From contig NC_134707.1 of assembly GCF_043290135.1 (NCBI RefSeq), forward strand, positions 138,261,319 to 138,325,318: 64,000 nt of DNA, written 5' to 3'. This DNA is from Rhipicephalus microplus (taxonomy: Eukaryota > Arthropoda > Arachnida > Ixodida > Ixodidae). Shown piece by piece: positions 11,101 to 19,369 of this stretch; positions within the stretch are counted from its first letter, which is position 1; the number at the start of each line of letters is the position of its first letter. A program made the position numbers and the translations under genes. The notes beneath the pieces were generated by a model. The model was given only the letters and a program-made list of their open reading frames with translations, searched no databases and was not told the DNA's origin.

Positions 11101-12889
11101 TCTAGTTGCGGAGTTTTTAATAGCGGAGTTTATTGTTGTGGAGTTTCAAGTGTCGGAGTCTCAAGTTGTGGAGTTTCCAGTTGTGGAGTTTTTAGTTGTG
11201 GAGTTCCTAGTTGTTGAGTTTCTAGTTGTTGAGTTTCTAGTTGTTGAGTTTCTAGTTGTGAAGTCTCTAGTTTTACAGTTTCTGGTTGTGGAGTTTCTCG
11301 ATATGGAATTTCTAGTTGCCGAGTCTCTATTTGTGGAGTTTGTTGTTGTGGAGTTTCTAGTTTTGGAGTTTCTAGTTGTGGAGTCTCTAGTTGTGGAGTT
11401 TGAAGTTGTGTAGTTTCTAGTTGTGGAGTTTCTAGTTGTGGAGTCTCTAGTTGTGAAGTTTCTTGTTGTGGAGTTTCTAGTTGTGGAGTTTCTGGATGTG
11501 GAGTTTCTAGTTGCAGAGTCTCTAGTTGTGAAGTTTGAAGTTGTGGAGTTTCTAGTTGTGGAATTGCGGAGTCTCTAGTTGTGGAGTTTCTAGTTGTGGA
11601 GTTTCTAGTTGTGGAGTGTCCAGTTTTGGAGTATCTAGTTGTGGAGTTTGAAGTTGTGGAGTTTCTAGTTGCGGAGTTTTTAATAGCGGAGTTTATTGTT
11701 GTGGAGTTTCAAGTTGCGGAGTCTCAAGTTGTGGAGTTTCCAGTTGTGGAGTTTTTAGTTGTGGAGTTTCTAGTTGTTGAGTTTCTAGTTGTTGAGTTTC
11801 TAGTTGTTGAGTTTCTAGTTGTGAAGTCTCTAGTTTTACAGTTTCTGGTTGTGGAGTTTCTCGATATGGAATTTCTAGTTGCCGAGTATCTATTTGTGGA
11901 GTTTGTTGTTGTGGAGTTTCTAGTTTTGGAGTTTCTAGTTGTGGAGTCTCTAGTTGTGGAGTTTGAAGTTGTGTAGTTTCTAGTTGTGGAGTTTCTAGTT
12001 GTGGAGTCTCTAGTTGTGAAGTTTCTTGTTGTGGAGTTTCTAGTTGTGGAGTTTCTGGATGTGGAGTTTCTAGTTGCGGAGTCTCTAGTTGTGAAGTTTG
12101 AAGTTGTGGAGTTTCTAGTTGCGGAGTCTCAACTTGTGGAGTTTCTAGTTGTGGAACTTCAAGTTGTGGAGTTTCTAGTTGCGGAGTCTCAAGTTGTGGA
12201 GTTTCTAGTTGTGGAGTTTCAAGTTGTGGAGTTTTGAGTTGCGGAGATTCGAGTTGTGGAGTTTCTAGTTGTGGAGTCTCTAGTTGTAGATTTTCTAGTT
12301 GCAGCGTCTCTAGTTTTGGAGTTTCTAGTTGCGAATTCTCTAGTTGAGGAGTCTCTAGTTGTAGAGTTTCTAGTTGTGGAGTTTCTAGTTGTGGAGTTTC
12401 AAGTTGTGGAGTTTCTAGTTGTGGCGTCTCAAGTTGTGGAGTTTGTAGTTGCGAAGTGTCTAGTTGTGGTGTTTCTAGCTGTGGAATTTCTTGTTGCAGA
12501 GTTTCTAAATGCGGAGATTCTAGTTGCGGAGTTCCATAGTTGCTGAGTCTCTAGAGGTGGAGTTTCTAGTTGTGGAGTGTCTAGTTGTGGAGTTTCCAGT
12601 TGTGTAGTTTCTAGTAGAGTTTCGAATTTTGAAGTTTCTAGTTGTTGAGTTTCTAGTTTGAAGTCTCTAGTTGTAGATTCTCTAGTTGTGGAGTCTCTAG
12701 TTTAGGAGTTTCTAGTTGAAGAGTTTTTAGTTGTGGAGTGCCTAGTTGTGGAGTTTCCAGATCTGGAGTTTCGAGCTGTGGAGTTTCGAGTTTTAGAGTT
12801 TCTAGTTGTGGAATTTCGACTCGTGGAGTTTCTAGTTATGGAGTTTCTAGTTGCGGAATCTCTAGCTGTGGATTTTCTAGTTGCGTAAC

Positions 12890-12893
12890 TTAA
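12890..12893. repeat. TTAA target-site duplication, left
   Basis: TTAA between satellite GTTGCGTAAC and the transposon terminus CCCATTAGTG. It matches the TTAA at the right end exactly, and only one TTAA is present at this place in the empty paralogous copies. TTAA is the hallmark target of piggyBac-superfamily elements. Confidence 0.95.
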
Positions 12894-12906
12894 CCCATTA
12901 GTGCCC
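12894..12906 (+). repeat. 5' terminal inverted repeat
   Basis: CCCATTAGTGCCC directly after the left TTAA. It pairs with the 3' end, read on the minus strand as CCCATTAATTCCC, with 11 of 13 matches. The leading CCC is usual for piggyBac-superfamily termini. Confidence 0.9.
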
Positions 12907-12925
12907 TTTGTTGCATATCTGCAAC
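12902..12925 (+). promoter_or_regulatory. Subterminal motif 1 with near-palindromic core
   Basis: TGCCCTTT followed by the 16-bp core GTTGCATATCTGCAAC (12,910-12,925), whose arms GTTGCA and TGCAAC are perfect inverted repeats around four bases. The 24-bp motif recurs in the same direction near the 3' end (15,289-15,312) with 21 of 24 matches. It is likely a transposase recognition element, inferred from its recurrence at both ends; no binding data are available here. Confidence 0.6.
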
Positions 12926-13071
12926 ACCCAGTTCCGTGCCCTGCCGATTGCAAGGATCCTAATGCACTGGTAAAAGTTCTCCATACTACGCTATTTCAAG
13001 GGTTCTTCGTTCCACCCAGTACCAGTTTAAGCCGCTTGGGGGCCACATTCGTCGTATCTGCAGTTCACAAA

Positions 13072-13110
13072 ATGGCAGCATCCACGTCGTCGTTGAGCTC
13101 TGCAATCAAA
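13072..13110 (+). CDS. Possible first coding exon of the transposase
   Basis: An ATG in a favourable context (AAAATGG) opens a short frame encoding MAASTSSLSSAIK and then meets a GT dinucleotide at 13,111. Joining base 13,110 to 13,428, just after a pyrimidine-rich TTTTTCAG, keeps the frame of the transposase, which otherwise has no ATG before 13,681. The donor (AAA then GTACTG) is weak. A stronger-looking GTAAAT at 13,116 would put the second exon out of frame. If unspliced, the frame ends at a TAA at 13,117. The exon is plausible but unproven. Confidence 0.3.
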
Positions 13111-13260
13111 GTACTGTAAATATTTTTTATGAGCCCTCAAGTTAAGCTGCGTTGCTTTTTTCACTGAATGTGTGTTCGAAACACTCTTGACAGTAATCTA
13201 GAACCCAACAGTTAGTTTTTTGCTTGCTCTGCTCGAGAAAATATTTTTTGCACGTGGTGT

Positions 13261-13284
13261 GTTGCACATATGCAACAGTGGGCA
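13261..13284 (-). promoter_or_regulatory. Subterminal motif 2, inverted copy of the 5' end
   Basis: The core GTTGCACATATGCAAC (13,261-13,276) is followed by AGTGGGCA. Read on the minus strand this is TGCCCACT plus a TGCAAC-type core, matching the 5' subterminal motif. Extended to 13,292, the minus strand matches the first 32 bases of the element at 26 of 32 positions, including AGTGCCC of the terminal repeat. Confidence 0.6.
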
Positions 13285-13305
13285 CTAAATGCCACAATTT
13301 TCATT

Positions 13306-13321
13306 GTTGCAGATATGCAAC
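13306..13321. promoter_or_regulatory. Near-palindromic motif 3
   Basis: GTTGCAGATATGCAAC, the exact reverse complement of the core at 12,910-12,925. It lies 29 bp downstream of motif 2. Its flanks lack the TGCCC part, though a shared CATT precedes it as it does the 3' copy. Confidence 0.55.
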
Positions 13322-13427
13322 ATTGCTTTTCTGCTTGATACGCGTCTTACATATCGTGACACGCATTCATGTGGAGTGTGTGAACGGATGTCTGTTTGCT
13401 AATTTTGCTGTTTTAACGATTTTTCAG

Positions 13428-15175
13428 GGACATACTGCAATTTCAACCTCAACATTCTATTCTGTTCCAAAAGAGAGGCCGAAGCGTTTTGTTCATGCAA
13501 ACCTGCTGGATGTTATCAACCCTAATGAGAGCGATTTTTCCGCTGATGAAAAAAGGGGCGAAAAAGTGTCTGGAGACAGCAGTGATGAAGGAGATGCCAT
13601 CCAAACTGAGGTAGAAGAAGCTGAGGAAGAGGTTGCTACCTCGACAGATGCGCCTCCGGTAGATCGGATACTGCAGAACATGAAAAGGCGGTACACATGG
13701 GTGAAGAAGGATTTTGATATCGAGGCAGGTAGTTTCGAGAACAACTTTCCGCTGCCACCTGCAGAGCCGCTGAGTGCAGTGGAATACTTTGACATGTTTG
13801 TTTCTCGATCCATGCTAAAGGCTGTCGTCGATGAAAGCAATAAGTACTACTTTCAAAAACATGGAGCCACTCTAAACCTCACCGTGAAAGAACTTACATC
13901 TGTTCTGGGCATGTTTTTCAGGATGGGACTCGTAAACATGCACAGGGTTCGTGCTTATTAGGAAAACGGAAGTACATATGAATTAGTAGCCCAGGTAATG
14001 TCCCGTAACAGATTTGAAAAGATCACAAGCCACCTGCATTTTTTCGATAATGAAGCGGCCAATGACAAAGTAAAAGAAGACGAATGCTGGAAAGTGCGCC
14101 CATGGCTCAGTTCCTTGAGCAGCAACATGGTTGTCTTGCCCCAAGAAAAAAAATCTGCAGTGGACGAAATCTTGATCCTTTTCTGTGGGCGGTGTTACAT
14201 TCGTCAGTACATGCCTAATAAACTAAAGAGTAAATGGGGTCTAAAACTTTGGGCACGTTCTGGGGAATCAGGTCTGTGTTATGATTTCGATGTCTACCAG
14301 CGTTGCAACAAAGGTTTTTATGGCAGCCAGGGTGGCTACCAGCTTGGGTTGGGAGCTGGTGTCGTGCTCCAACTGTGTTCCAGCCTACCGAAGCGAGACG
14401 ACAACCTAGTTGTCACTGATAACTTCTTCACAGGCTTTCAAAAATGGAAATTTCCTATATTGGTACGGTTCGTGAAAACAGACTCAGCTGCAGCAAGTTG
14501 ATGGATGAGAAATCGAAAAAGCGAGGTCGGGACACCTGTGATACTTCAGTCACTTCATGTGACCAAAAGACAATGGTGGCAGTGAAGTGGCATGACAACC
14601 GCACTGTTACTCTTCTTTCGAACTGCATTGGTGCTGACCCGCTTACATCAGTCAAAAGGTGGGACAGCAAGGAGAAAAAGCATATTTTTGTCGATTGTCC
14701 AGCGATCATTTCTTCCTACAACAGATCAATGGGTGGCGTGAATCTTCTAGACAAAATGTGCTTCTCCTATCGCTTTTCTATCAGGTCTAAATGCTGGTAT
14801 ATGTAATTGTTTTGGCCCACGCTCAAAATAGCAGCTGTTAATGCATGGTTCATGCACAGGAGAATTCTCCAGCAGCACAAACTGTCGCCTACACCCTTGA
14901 GAGAATTCCTCTCTGAGCTCGCAACGAGTCTGATCTTGCTCAACAAACGACCACCAGGGCGCCTTTCGATTCAGAATGTCACACCATTCAAGAAAGTGTG
15001 CCTAAATGTCCCCCGGGATGTCAGAAGAGACAGCAACGAGCACTGGCCCACATGGAATGCAAAACTGAACCGCTGCAAGGCATGCCCAGGAGGGTACACC
15101 TATGTTTCGTGTGCCAAGTGTAAGGTGATGTGTTTCAACAAAGACCGTAACTGTTTTGTTAGTTTTCACCAATAG
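13428..15175 (+). pseudogene. piggyBac transposase (DDE type), disrupted
   Basis: Remnant of a piggyBac/PGBD transposase, the nuclear enzyme that excises and inserts the element at TTAA. An acidic, low-complexity N-terminal part (DSSDEGD, EEAEEE; 13,560-13,640) precedes the conserved core. TAG at 13,959-13,961 interrupts the frame after HRVRAY, where relatives often have Trp. MSRNRFEKI follows at 13,998. The first catalytic Asp is in VDEILILF (14,163-14,165) and the second in TDNFFTG (14,418-14,420). Between about 14,430 and 14,460 the frame shifts, consistent with loss of 3n+1 bases; IGTVRENR continues in the new frame. The third catalytic Asp is Asn in GGVNLLDKM (AAT, 14,741-14,743); the nearby conserved Asp (14,750) and Trp (14,795) remain. 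A TAA stop lies at 14,804-14,806. The C-terminal Cys/His-rich domain at 15,074-15,169 has spacing C-x2-C-x8-C-x2-C-x3-C-x6-C-x4-H. The frame ends at TAG 15,173. It cannot encode an active full-length enzyme. Confidence 0.92.
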
Positions 15176-15241
15176 GCGCCAAACAGCTATGCTTGTATTG
15201 TGCTTTCTTCAATTTGAAAATTCGCCAAAATTATTGGTAGC

Positions 15242-15247
15242 AATAAA
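15242..15247 (+). terminator. Poly(A) signal of the transposase gene
   Basis: A canonical AATAAA 67 bases after the transposase stop, on the coding strand and inside the element. The remaining 197 bp to the 3' terminus hold no gene, only subterminal motif 4 and the terminal repeat. Confidence 0.6.
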
Positions 15248-15288
15248 AAGTTTCTTTCACTTGGATTGGCCTTCATTTTATACACTAC

Positions 15289-15312
15289 TGCCCATTGTTG
15301 CACATATGCAAC
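15289..15312 (+). promoter_or_regulatory. Subterminal motif 4, near the 3' end
   Basis: TGCCCATT followed by the core GTTGCACATATGCAAC (15,297-15,312), identical to the core at 13,261-13,276 and in the same direction as the 5' motif at 12,902. It ends 132 bp inside the 3' terminus, whereas the 5' motif overlaps the terminal repeat, so the two ends are asymmetric. A role in transposase binding is inferred. Confidence 0.6.
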
Positions 15313-15431
15313 ATCCCATTATTATTTCGCAGACTATATCTTCATGTTTTTTATTGAAAACTTGCACTCCTAGTGACTCTAAGGACATGGCCAAGAAATA
15401 TTTTGAAGTTTGGAAAAATGTTTCTCATACT

Positions 15432-15444
15432 GGGAATTAATGGG
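15432..15444 (-). repeat. 3' terminal inverted repeat
   Basis: GGGAATTAATGGG at the right end, complementary to the 5' terminus with 11 of 13 matches. It is followed directly by the right TTAA. Confidence 0.9.
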
Positions 15445-15448
15445 TTAA
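15445..15448. repeat. TTAA target-site duplication, right
   Basis: TTAA between the transposon end AATGGG and satellite GGTCGTGAGG. It is identical to the left TTAA. Removing the element and one TTAA restores the sequence found at 5,099 and the other empty copies. Confidence 0.95.
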
Positions 15449-18400
15449 GGTCGTGAGGTTTCAAGTTGTGGAGTTTCTAGTTTTCTAGTTGTGGAGTTTC
15501 TAGTTGTGGAGTCTCTAGTTGTGTAGTTTCTAGCTGCGGAGTTTTTAGTTCGGAGTTTCTATTTGTGGAGTATCTTGCTGCGGAGTTTCTAGTTGCAGAG
15601 TCTCTTATTGTTGAGTTTCTAGTTGCGGAGTTTCTAGTTGTGGAGTTTCTAGTTGTGAAGTTTCTTGTTGTGGAGTTTCCAGTTGTGGAGTTATAGTTGT
15701 GGACTTTCCAGACATGAAATTTCTTGTAGCCGAGTCTCTATTTGTGGAGCTTGTAGTTGTGGAGTTTCTAGTTCTGGAGTTTCTAGTTGTGGAGTCACTA
15801 GTTGCAGAGTTTCTAGTTGTGGAGTTTCTAGTTGTGGAGTTTCTAGTTGTGGATTTTCTAGTAGTAGAGTCTCCTGTTGCGGAGTTTCTAGTTGCGGAGT
15901 TTCTAGTTGGGGAGTTTCCAGTTGTGGAGTTTCTAGTTGTGGAGTTTCTAGTTGTGGAGTCAAGAGTTGTGGAGTTTAAACTTGTGGAGTTTCTAGTTGT
16001 AGATTTTCTAGTTGTGGAGTATCTAGGTGTGGATTTTCCAGTTGTGGAGTTTCTTTTTGTTGAGTTGCGGAGTCTCTAGTTGTTGAGTTTCTAGTTGCAG
16101 AGTCTCTAGTTGTGGAGTTTCAAGTTGTGGAGTCTCTAGATGTGGAGTTTCTAGTTGTCGAGTTTCCAGTTGTGGAGTATCTAGTAGTAGAGTTTCGAGT
16201 TGTGGAATTTCTAGTTGTGGAGTCCCTAGTTGTGGAGTTTCTAGTTGCGGAGTTTCTAGTGTTGGAGTTTCAAGTTGCGGAGTCTCAAGCTGGGGAGTTT
16301 CTAGTTGTTGAGTTTCAAGTTTGAAGTCTCTAGTTGTAGATTCTCTAGTTGTGGAGTCTCTAGTTTAGGAATTTCTAGTTGAAGAGTTTTTTGTTGTGGA
16401 GTGTCTAGTTGTGGAGTTTCCAGTTGTGGAGTTTCTAGTTGTGGAGTCTCAAGTTGTGGAGTTTAAAGTTGTGGAGTTTCTAGTTGTGGAGTTGCGGAGT
16501 CTCTGGTTGTGGAGTTTCTAGTTGTGGAGTTTCTTGTTGTGGAGTTTCGAGTTGTGGAGTCTCTAGTTGTGGAGTCTCTAGTTGTGGAGTTTCTAGTTGT
16601 GGAGTTTCCAGTTGTGGAGTATCTAGTTGTGGAGTTTCCAGTTGTGGAGTATCTAGTTGTGGAGTTTTAAGTTGTGGAGTTTCTTGTTGCGGAGTTTTTA
16701 ATAGCGGAGTTTCTAGTTGTGAAGTTTCAAGTTGCGGAGTCTCAAGTTGTGGAGTTTTCACTTGTGGAATTTTTAGTTGTGGAGTTTCTAGTTGTTGAGT
16801 TTCTAGTTGTGAAGTCTCTAGTTTTGCAGTTTCTAGTTGTGGAGTTTCTGGTTGTGGAGTTTCTAGTTGAGGAGTTTCTAGTTGTGGAGTTTCTAGTTGT
16901 GGGGTTTCAAGTTGTGGAGTTTTTAGTGGTGGACTTTCTAGACATGAAATTTCTTGTAGCTGAGTCTCTGTTTGTGGAGTTTGTAGTTGTGGAGTCTCTA
17001 GTTGTGGAGTTTCTAGTTGCGGAGTATCTAGTTGTGGAGTTTCCAGTTGTGGAGTTTCTAGTTGTGGAATTGCGGAGTCTCTAGTTGTGGAGTTTCTAGT
17101 TGTGGAGTTTCTAGTTGTGGAGTTTCCAGTTTTGGAGTATCTAGTTGTGGAGTTTGAAGTTGTGGAGTTTCTAGTTGCGGAGTTTTTAATAGCGGAGTTT
17201 ATTGTTGTGGACTTTCAAGTTGCGGAGTCTCAAGTTGTGGAGTTTCCAGTTGTGGAGTTTTTAGTTGTGGAGTTTCTAGTTGTTGAGTATCTAGTTGTTG
17301 AGTTTCTAGTTGTTGAGTTTCAAGTTGTGAAGTCTCTAGTTTTACAGTTTCTGGTTGTGGAGTTTCTCGATATGGAATTTCTAGTTGTCGAGTCTCTATT
17401 TGTGGAGTTTGTTGTTGTGGAGTTTCTAGTTTTGGAGTTTCTAGTTGTGGAGTCTCTAGTTGTGGAGTTTGAAGTTGTGTAGTTTCTAGTTGTGGAGTTT
17501 CTAGTTGTGGAGTCTCTAGTTGTGAAGTTTCTAGTTGTTGAGTTTCTAGTTGTGGAGTTTCTGGATGTGGAGTTTCTAGTTGCGGAGTCTCTAGTTGTGA
17601 AGTTTCAAGTTGTGGAGTTCCTAGTTGCGGAGTCTCAAGTTGTGGAGTTTCTAGTTGTGGAACTTCAAGTTGTGGAGTTTCTAGTTGCGGAGTCTCAATC
17701 TGTGGAGTTTCTAGTTGTGGAGTTTCAAGTTGTGGAGTTTTGAGTTGTGGAGATTCCAGTTGTGGAGTTTCTAGTTGTGGAGTCTCTAGTTGTAGAGTTT
17801 CTAGTTGCAGCGTCTCTAGTTTTGGAGTTTCTAGTTGCGAATTCTCTAGTTGAGGAGTCTCTAGTTGTAGAGTTTCTAGTTGTGGAGTTTCTAGTTGTGG
17901 AGTTTCAAATTGTGGAGTTTCTAGTTGCGGCGTCTCAAGTTGTGGAGTTTGTAGTTGCGGAGTGTCTAGTTGTGGTGTTTCTAGCTGTGTAATTTCTTGT
18001 TGCAGAGTTTCTAAATGCGGAGATTCTAGTTCCGGAGTTCCATAGTTGCTGAGTCTCTAGAGGTGGAGTTTCCAGTTGTGTAGTTTCTAGTAGAGTTTCG
18101 AATTTTGAAGTTTCTAGTTGTTGAGTTTCTAGTTTGAAGTCTCTAGTTGTAGATTCTCTAGTTGTGGAGTCTCTAGTTTAGGAGTTTCTAGTTGAAGAGT
18201 TTTTAGTTGTGGAGTGCCTAGTTGTGGAGTTTCCAGATCTGGAGTTTCGAGCTGTGGAGTTTCGAGTTTTAGAGTTTCTAGTTGTGGAATTTTGAGTCGT
18301 GGAGTTTCTAGTTATGAAGTTTCTAGTTGCGGAATCTCTAGCTGTGGATTTTCTAGTTGCGTAACTTAAGGTCGTGAGGTTTCAAGTTGTGGAGTTTCTA

Positions 18401-19369
18401 GTTTTCTAGTTGTGGAGTTTCTAGTTGTGGAGTCTCTAGTTGCGTAGTTTCTAGCTGTGGAGTTTTTAGTTCGGAGTTTCTATTTGTGGAGTATCTTGCT
18501 GCGGAGTTTCTAGTTGTAAAGTCTCTGGTTGTTGAGTTTCTAGTTGTGGAGTTTCTAGTTGTGAAGTTTCTAGTTGTGGAGTTTCCAGTTGTGGAGTTAT
18601 AGTTGTGGACTTTCTAGACATGAAATTTCTTGTAGCCGAGTCTCTATTTTTGGAGCTTGTAGTTGTGGAGTTTCTAGTAGCAGAGTTTCTAGTTGTGGAG
18701 TTTCTAGTTGTGGAGTTTCCAGTTGTGGAGTCTCTAGTTGCGGAGTATCTAGTTGTGGAGTTTCCAGTTGTGGAGTTTCTAGTTGTGGAGTTTCTAGTTG
18801 TGGAATTGCGGAGTCTCTAGTTGTGGAGTTTCTAGTTGTGGAGTTTCAAGTTCTGGAGTTTCAAGTTATGGAGTCTCTAGTTGTGGAGTTTATTGTTTCA
18901 GAGTATCTAGTTGTGGAGTTTCCAGTTGTGGAGTTTCGAGTTGTGGAGCCTCTAGTTGTGGAGTTTCTAGTTGTGGAGTTTTCAGTTGTGGAGTATCTAG
19001 TTGTGGAGTTTCGAGTTGTGAAGTATCTAGTTGTGGAGTTTCCAGTTGTGGAGTATCTAGTTGTGGAGTTTTAGGTTGTGGAGTTTCTAGTTGCGGAGTT
19101 TCTAGTTGCGGAGTTTTTAATAGCGGAGTTTCTAGTTGTGAAGTTTCAAGTTGCGGAGTCTCAAGTTGTGGAGTTTCCAGTTGTGGAGTTTTTAGTTGTG
19201 GAGTTTCTAGTTGTTGAGTTTCTAGTTGTAAAGTCTCTAGTTTTTCAGTTTCTAGTTGTGGAGTTTCTAAATATGGAATTTCTAGTTGCCGAGTCTGTAT
19301 TTGTGGAGTTTGAAGTTGTGGAGTTTCTAGTTGTGGAGTTTCTAGTTGTGGAGTCTCTAGTTGTGGAGT

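Larger units (their letters stand above)
1..12889 (+). repeat. 15-bp satellite array, left arm
   Basis: Continuous head-to-tail array of a 15-bp monomer, consensus GTTTCTAGTTGTGGA, with most copies differing by 0-3 bases. All monomers read in the same direction; I see no inverted stretch. Common variants are GTC or GTA for GTT at position 3, C/A/G for T at position 6, and TGC for TGT at position 12. The consensus is 80% G+T on this strand. Occasional monomers of 14 or 17 bp, for example the shortened GTTATAG form near 888, shift the 15-bp register. Two frames per strand remain open for roughly 60-300 codons only because the monomer length is divisible by three. No unique sequence, promoter or RNA gene is visible in this arm. 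The array starts before base 1. Confidence 0.97.
13111..13427 (+). other. Possible 317-bp intron or 5' leader of the transposase
   Basis: Non-coding stretch between the candidate ATG exon and the recognisable transposase. It begins GTACTG and ends in CGATTTTTCAG, a reasonable acceptor with a T-rich tract, giving a phase-0 intron. It contains two of the four near-palindromic motifs, at 13,261 and 13,306. An open frame in the transposase register crosses part of this segment from about 13,224, but without an ATG and without similarity to known transposase N termini, so I do not call it coding. Confidence 0.35.
12894..15444 (+). mobile_element. piggyBac-superfamily DNA transposon, 2,551 bp, full length but coding-defective
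   Basis: A cut-and-paste DNA transposon inserted in the satellite. Evidence is a perfect TTAA duplication, imperfect 13-bp terminal inverted repeats beginning CCC, a transposase remnant in the same orientation as the satellite monomer, four subterminal near-palindromes and a poly(A) signal. The length is typical of autonomous piggyBac elements (about 2.4-3 kb), so there is no large internal deletion. Composition differs sharply from the host array: it lacks the 15-bp period and the G+T bias. The transposase reading frame is broken in three places and lacks the third catalytic aspartate, so this copy could move only with transposase from elsewhere. The Cys/His pattern at the transposase C terminus resembles the PGBD2/PGBD3-like branch rather than the Trichoplusia type; this is recognition by eye. 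Confidence 0.95.
8565..18231 (+). repeat. Higher-order repeat copy B (about 7.1 kb plus piggyBac insertion)
   Basis: Near-identical to copy A over its whole length apart from the piggyBac element and five extra monomers at about 10,355-10,490. Point differences are sparse; for instance 5,353-5,978 and the matching 15,699-16,324 look identical in translation. Net of the 2,555-bp insertion it is 7,112 bp against 7,036 bp for copy A, and the 76-bp difference is fully explained by the 75-bp and 1-bp differences. At its left edge, sequence resembling the region near 6,720 is joined to the A-type start, as expected of unequal exchange between misaligned repeats. Confidence 0.85.

Noticed and set aside
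12702..12953. Minus-strand frame crossing the satellite-transposon junction
   Set aside because: It joins satellite STTRN repeats to the transposon terminus across the TTAA, so it can only be accidental.
12901..13119. A 72-codon open frame at the transposon 5' end as an independent gene
   Set aside because: It begins with a non-ATG codon inside the terminal repeat. Only its last part, from the ATG at 13,072, is a plausible transposase exon.
13493..13840. Minus-strand 115-codon Ser-rich frame
   Set aside because: Antisense shadow of the acidic N-terminal transposase region; no recognisable family.
14455..14709. Minus-strand 84-codon frame
   Set aside because: Antisense to conserved transposase sequence (GTVRENR to the region before GGVNLLDKM).
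15156..15440. A 94-codon frame at the transposon 3' end
   Set aside because: Overlaps the end of the transposase in another frame and runs through the poly(A) signal and subterminal motif; non-coding 3' region.
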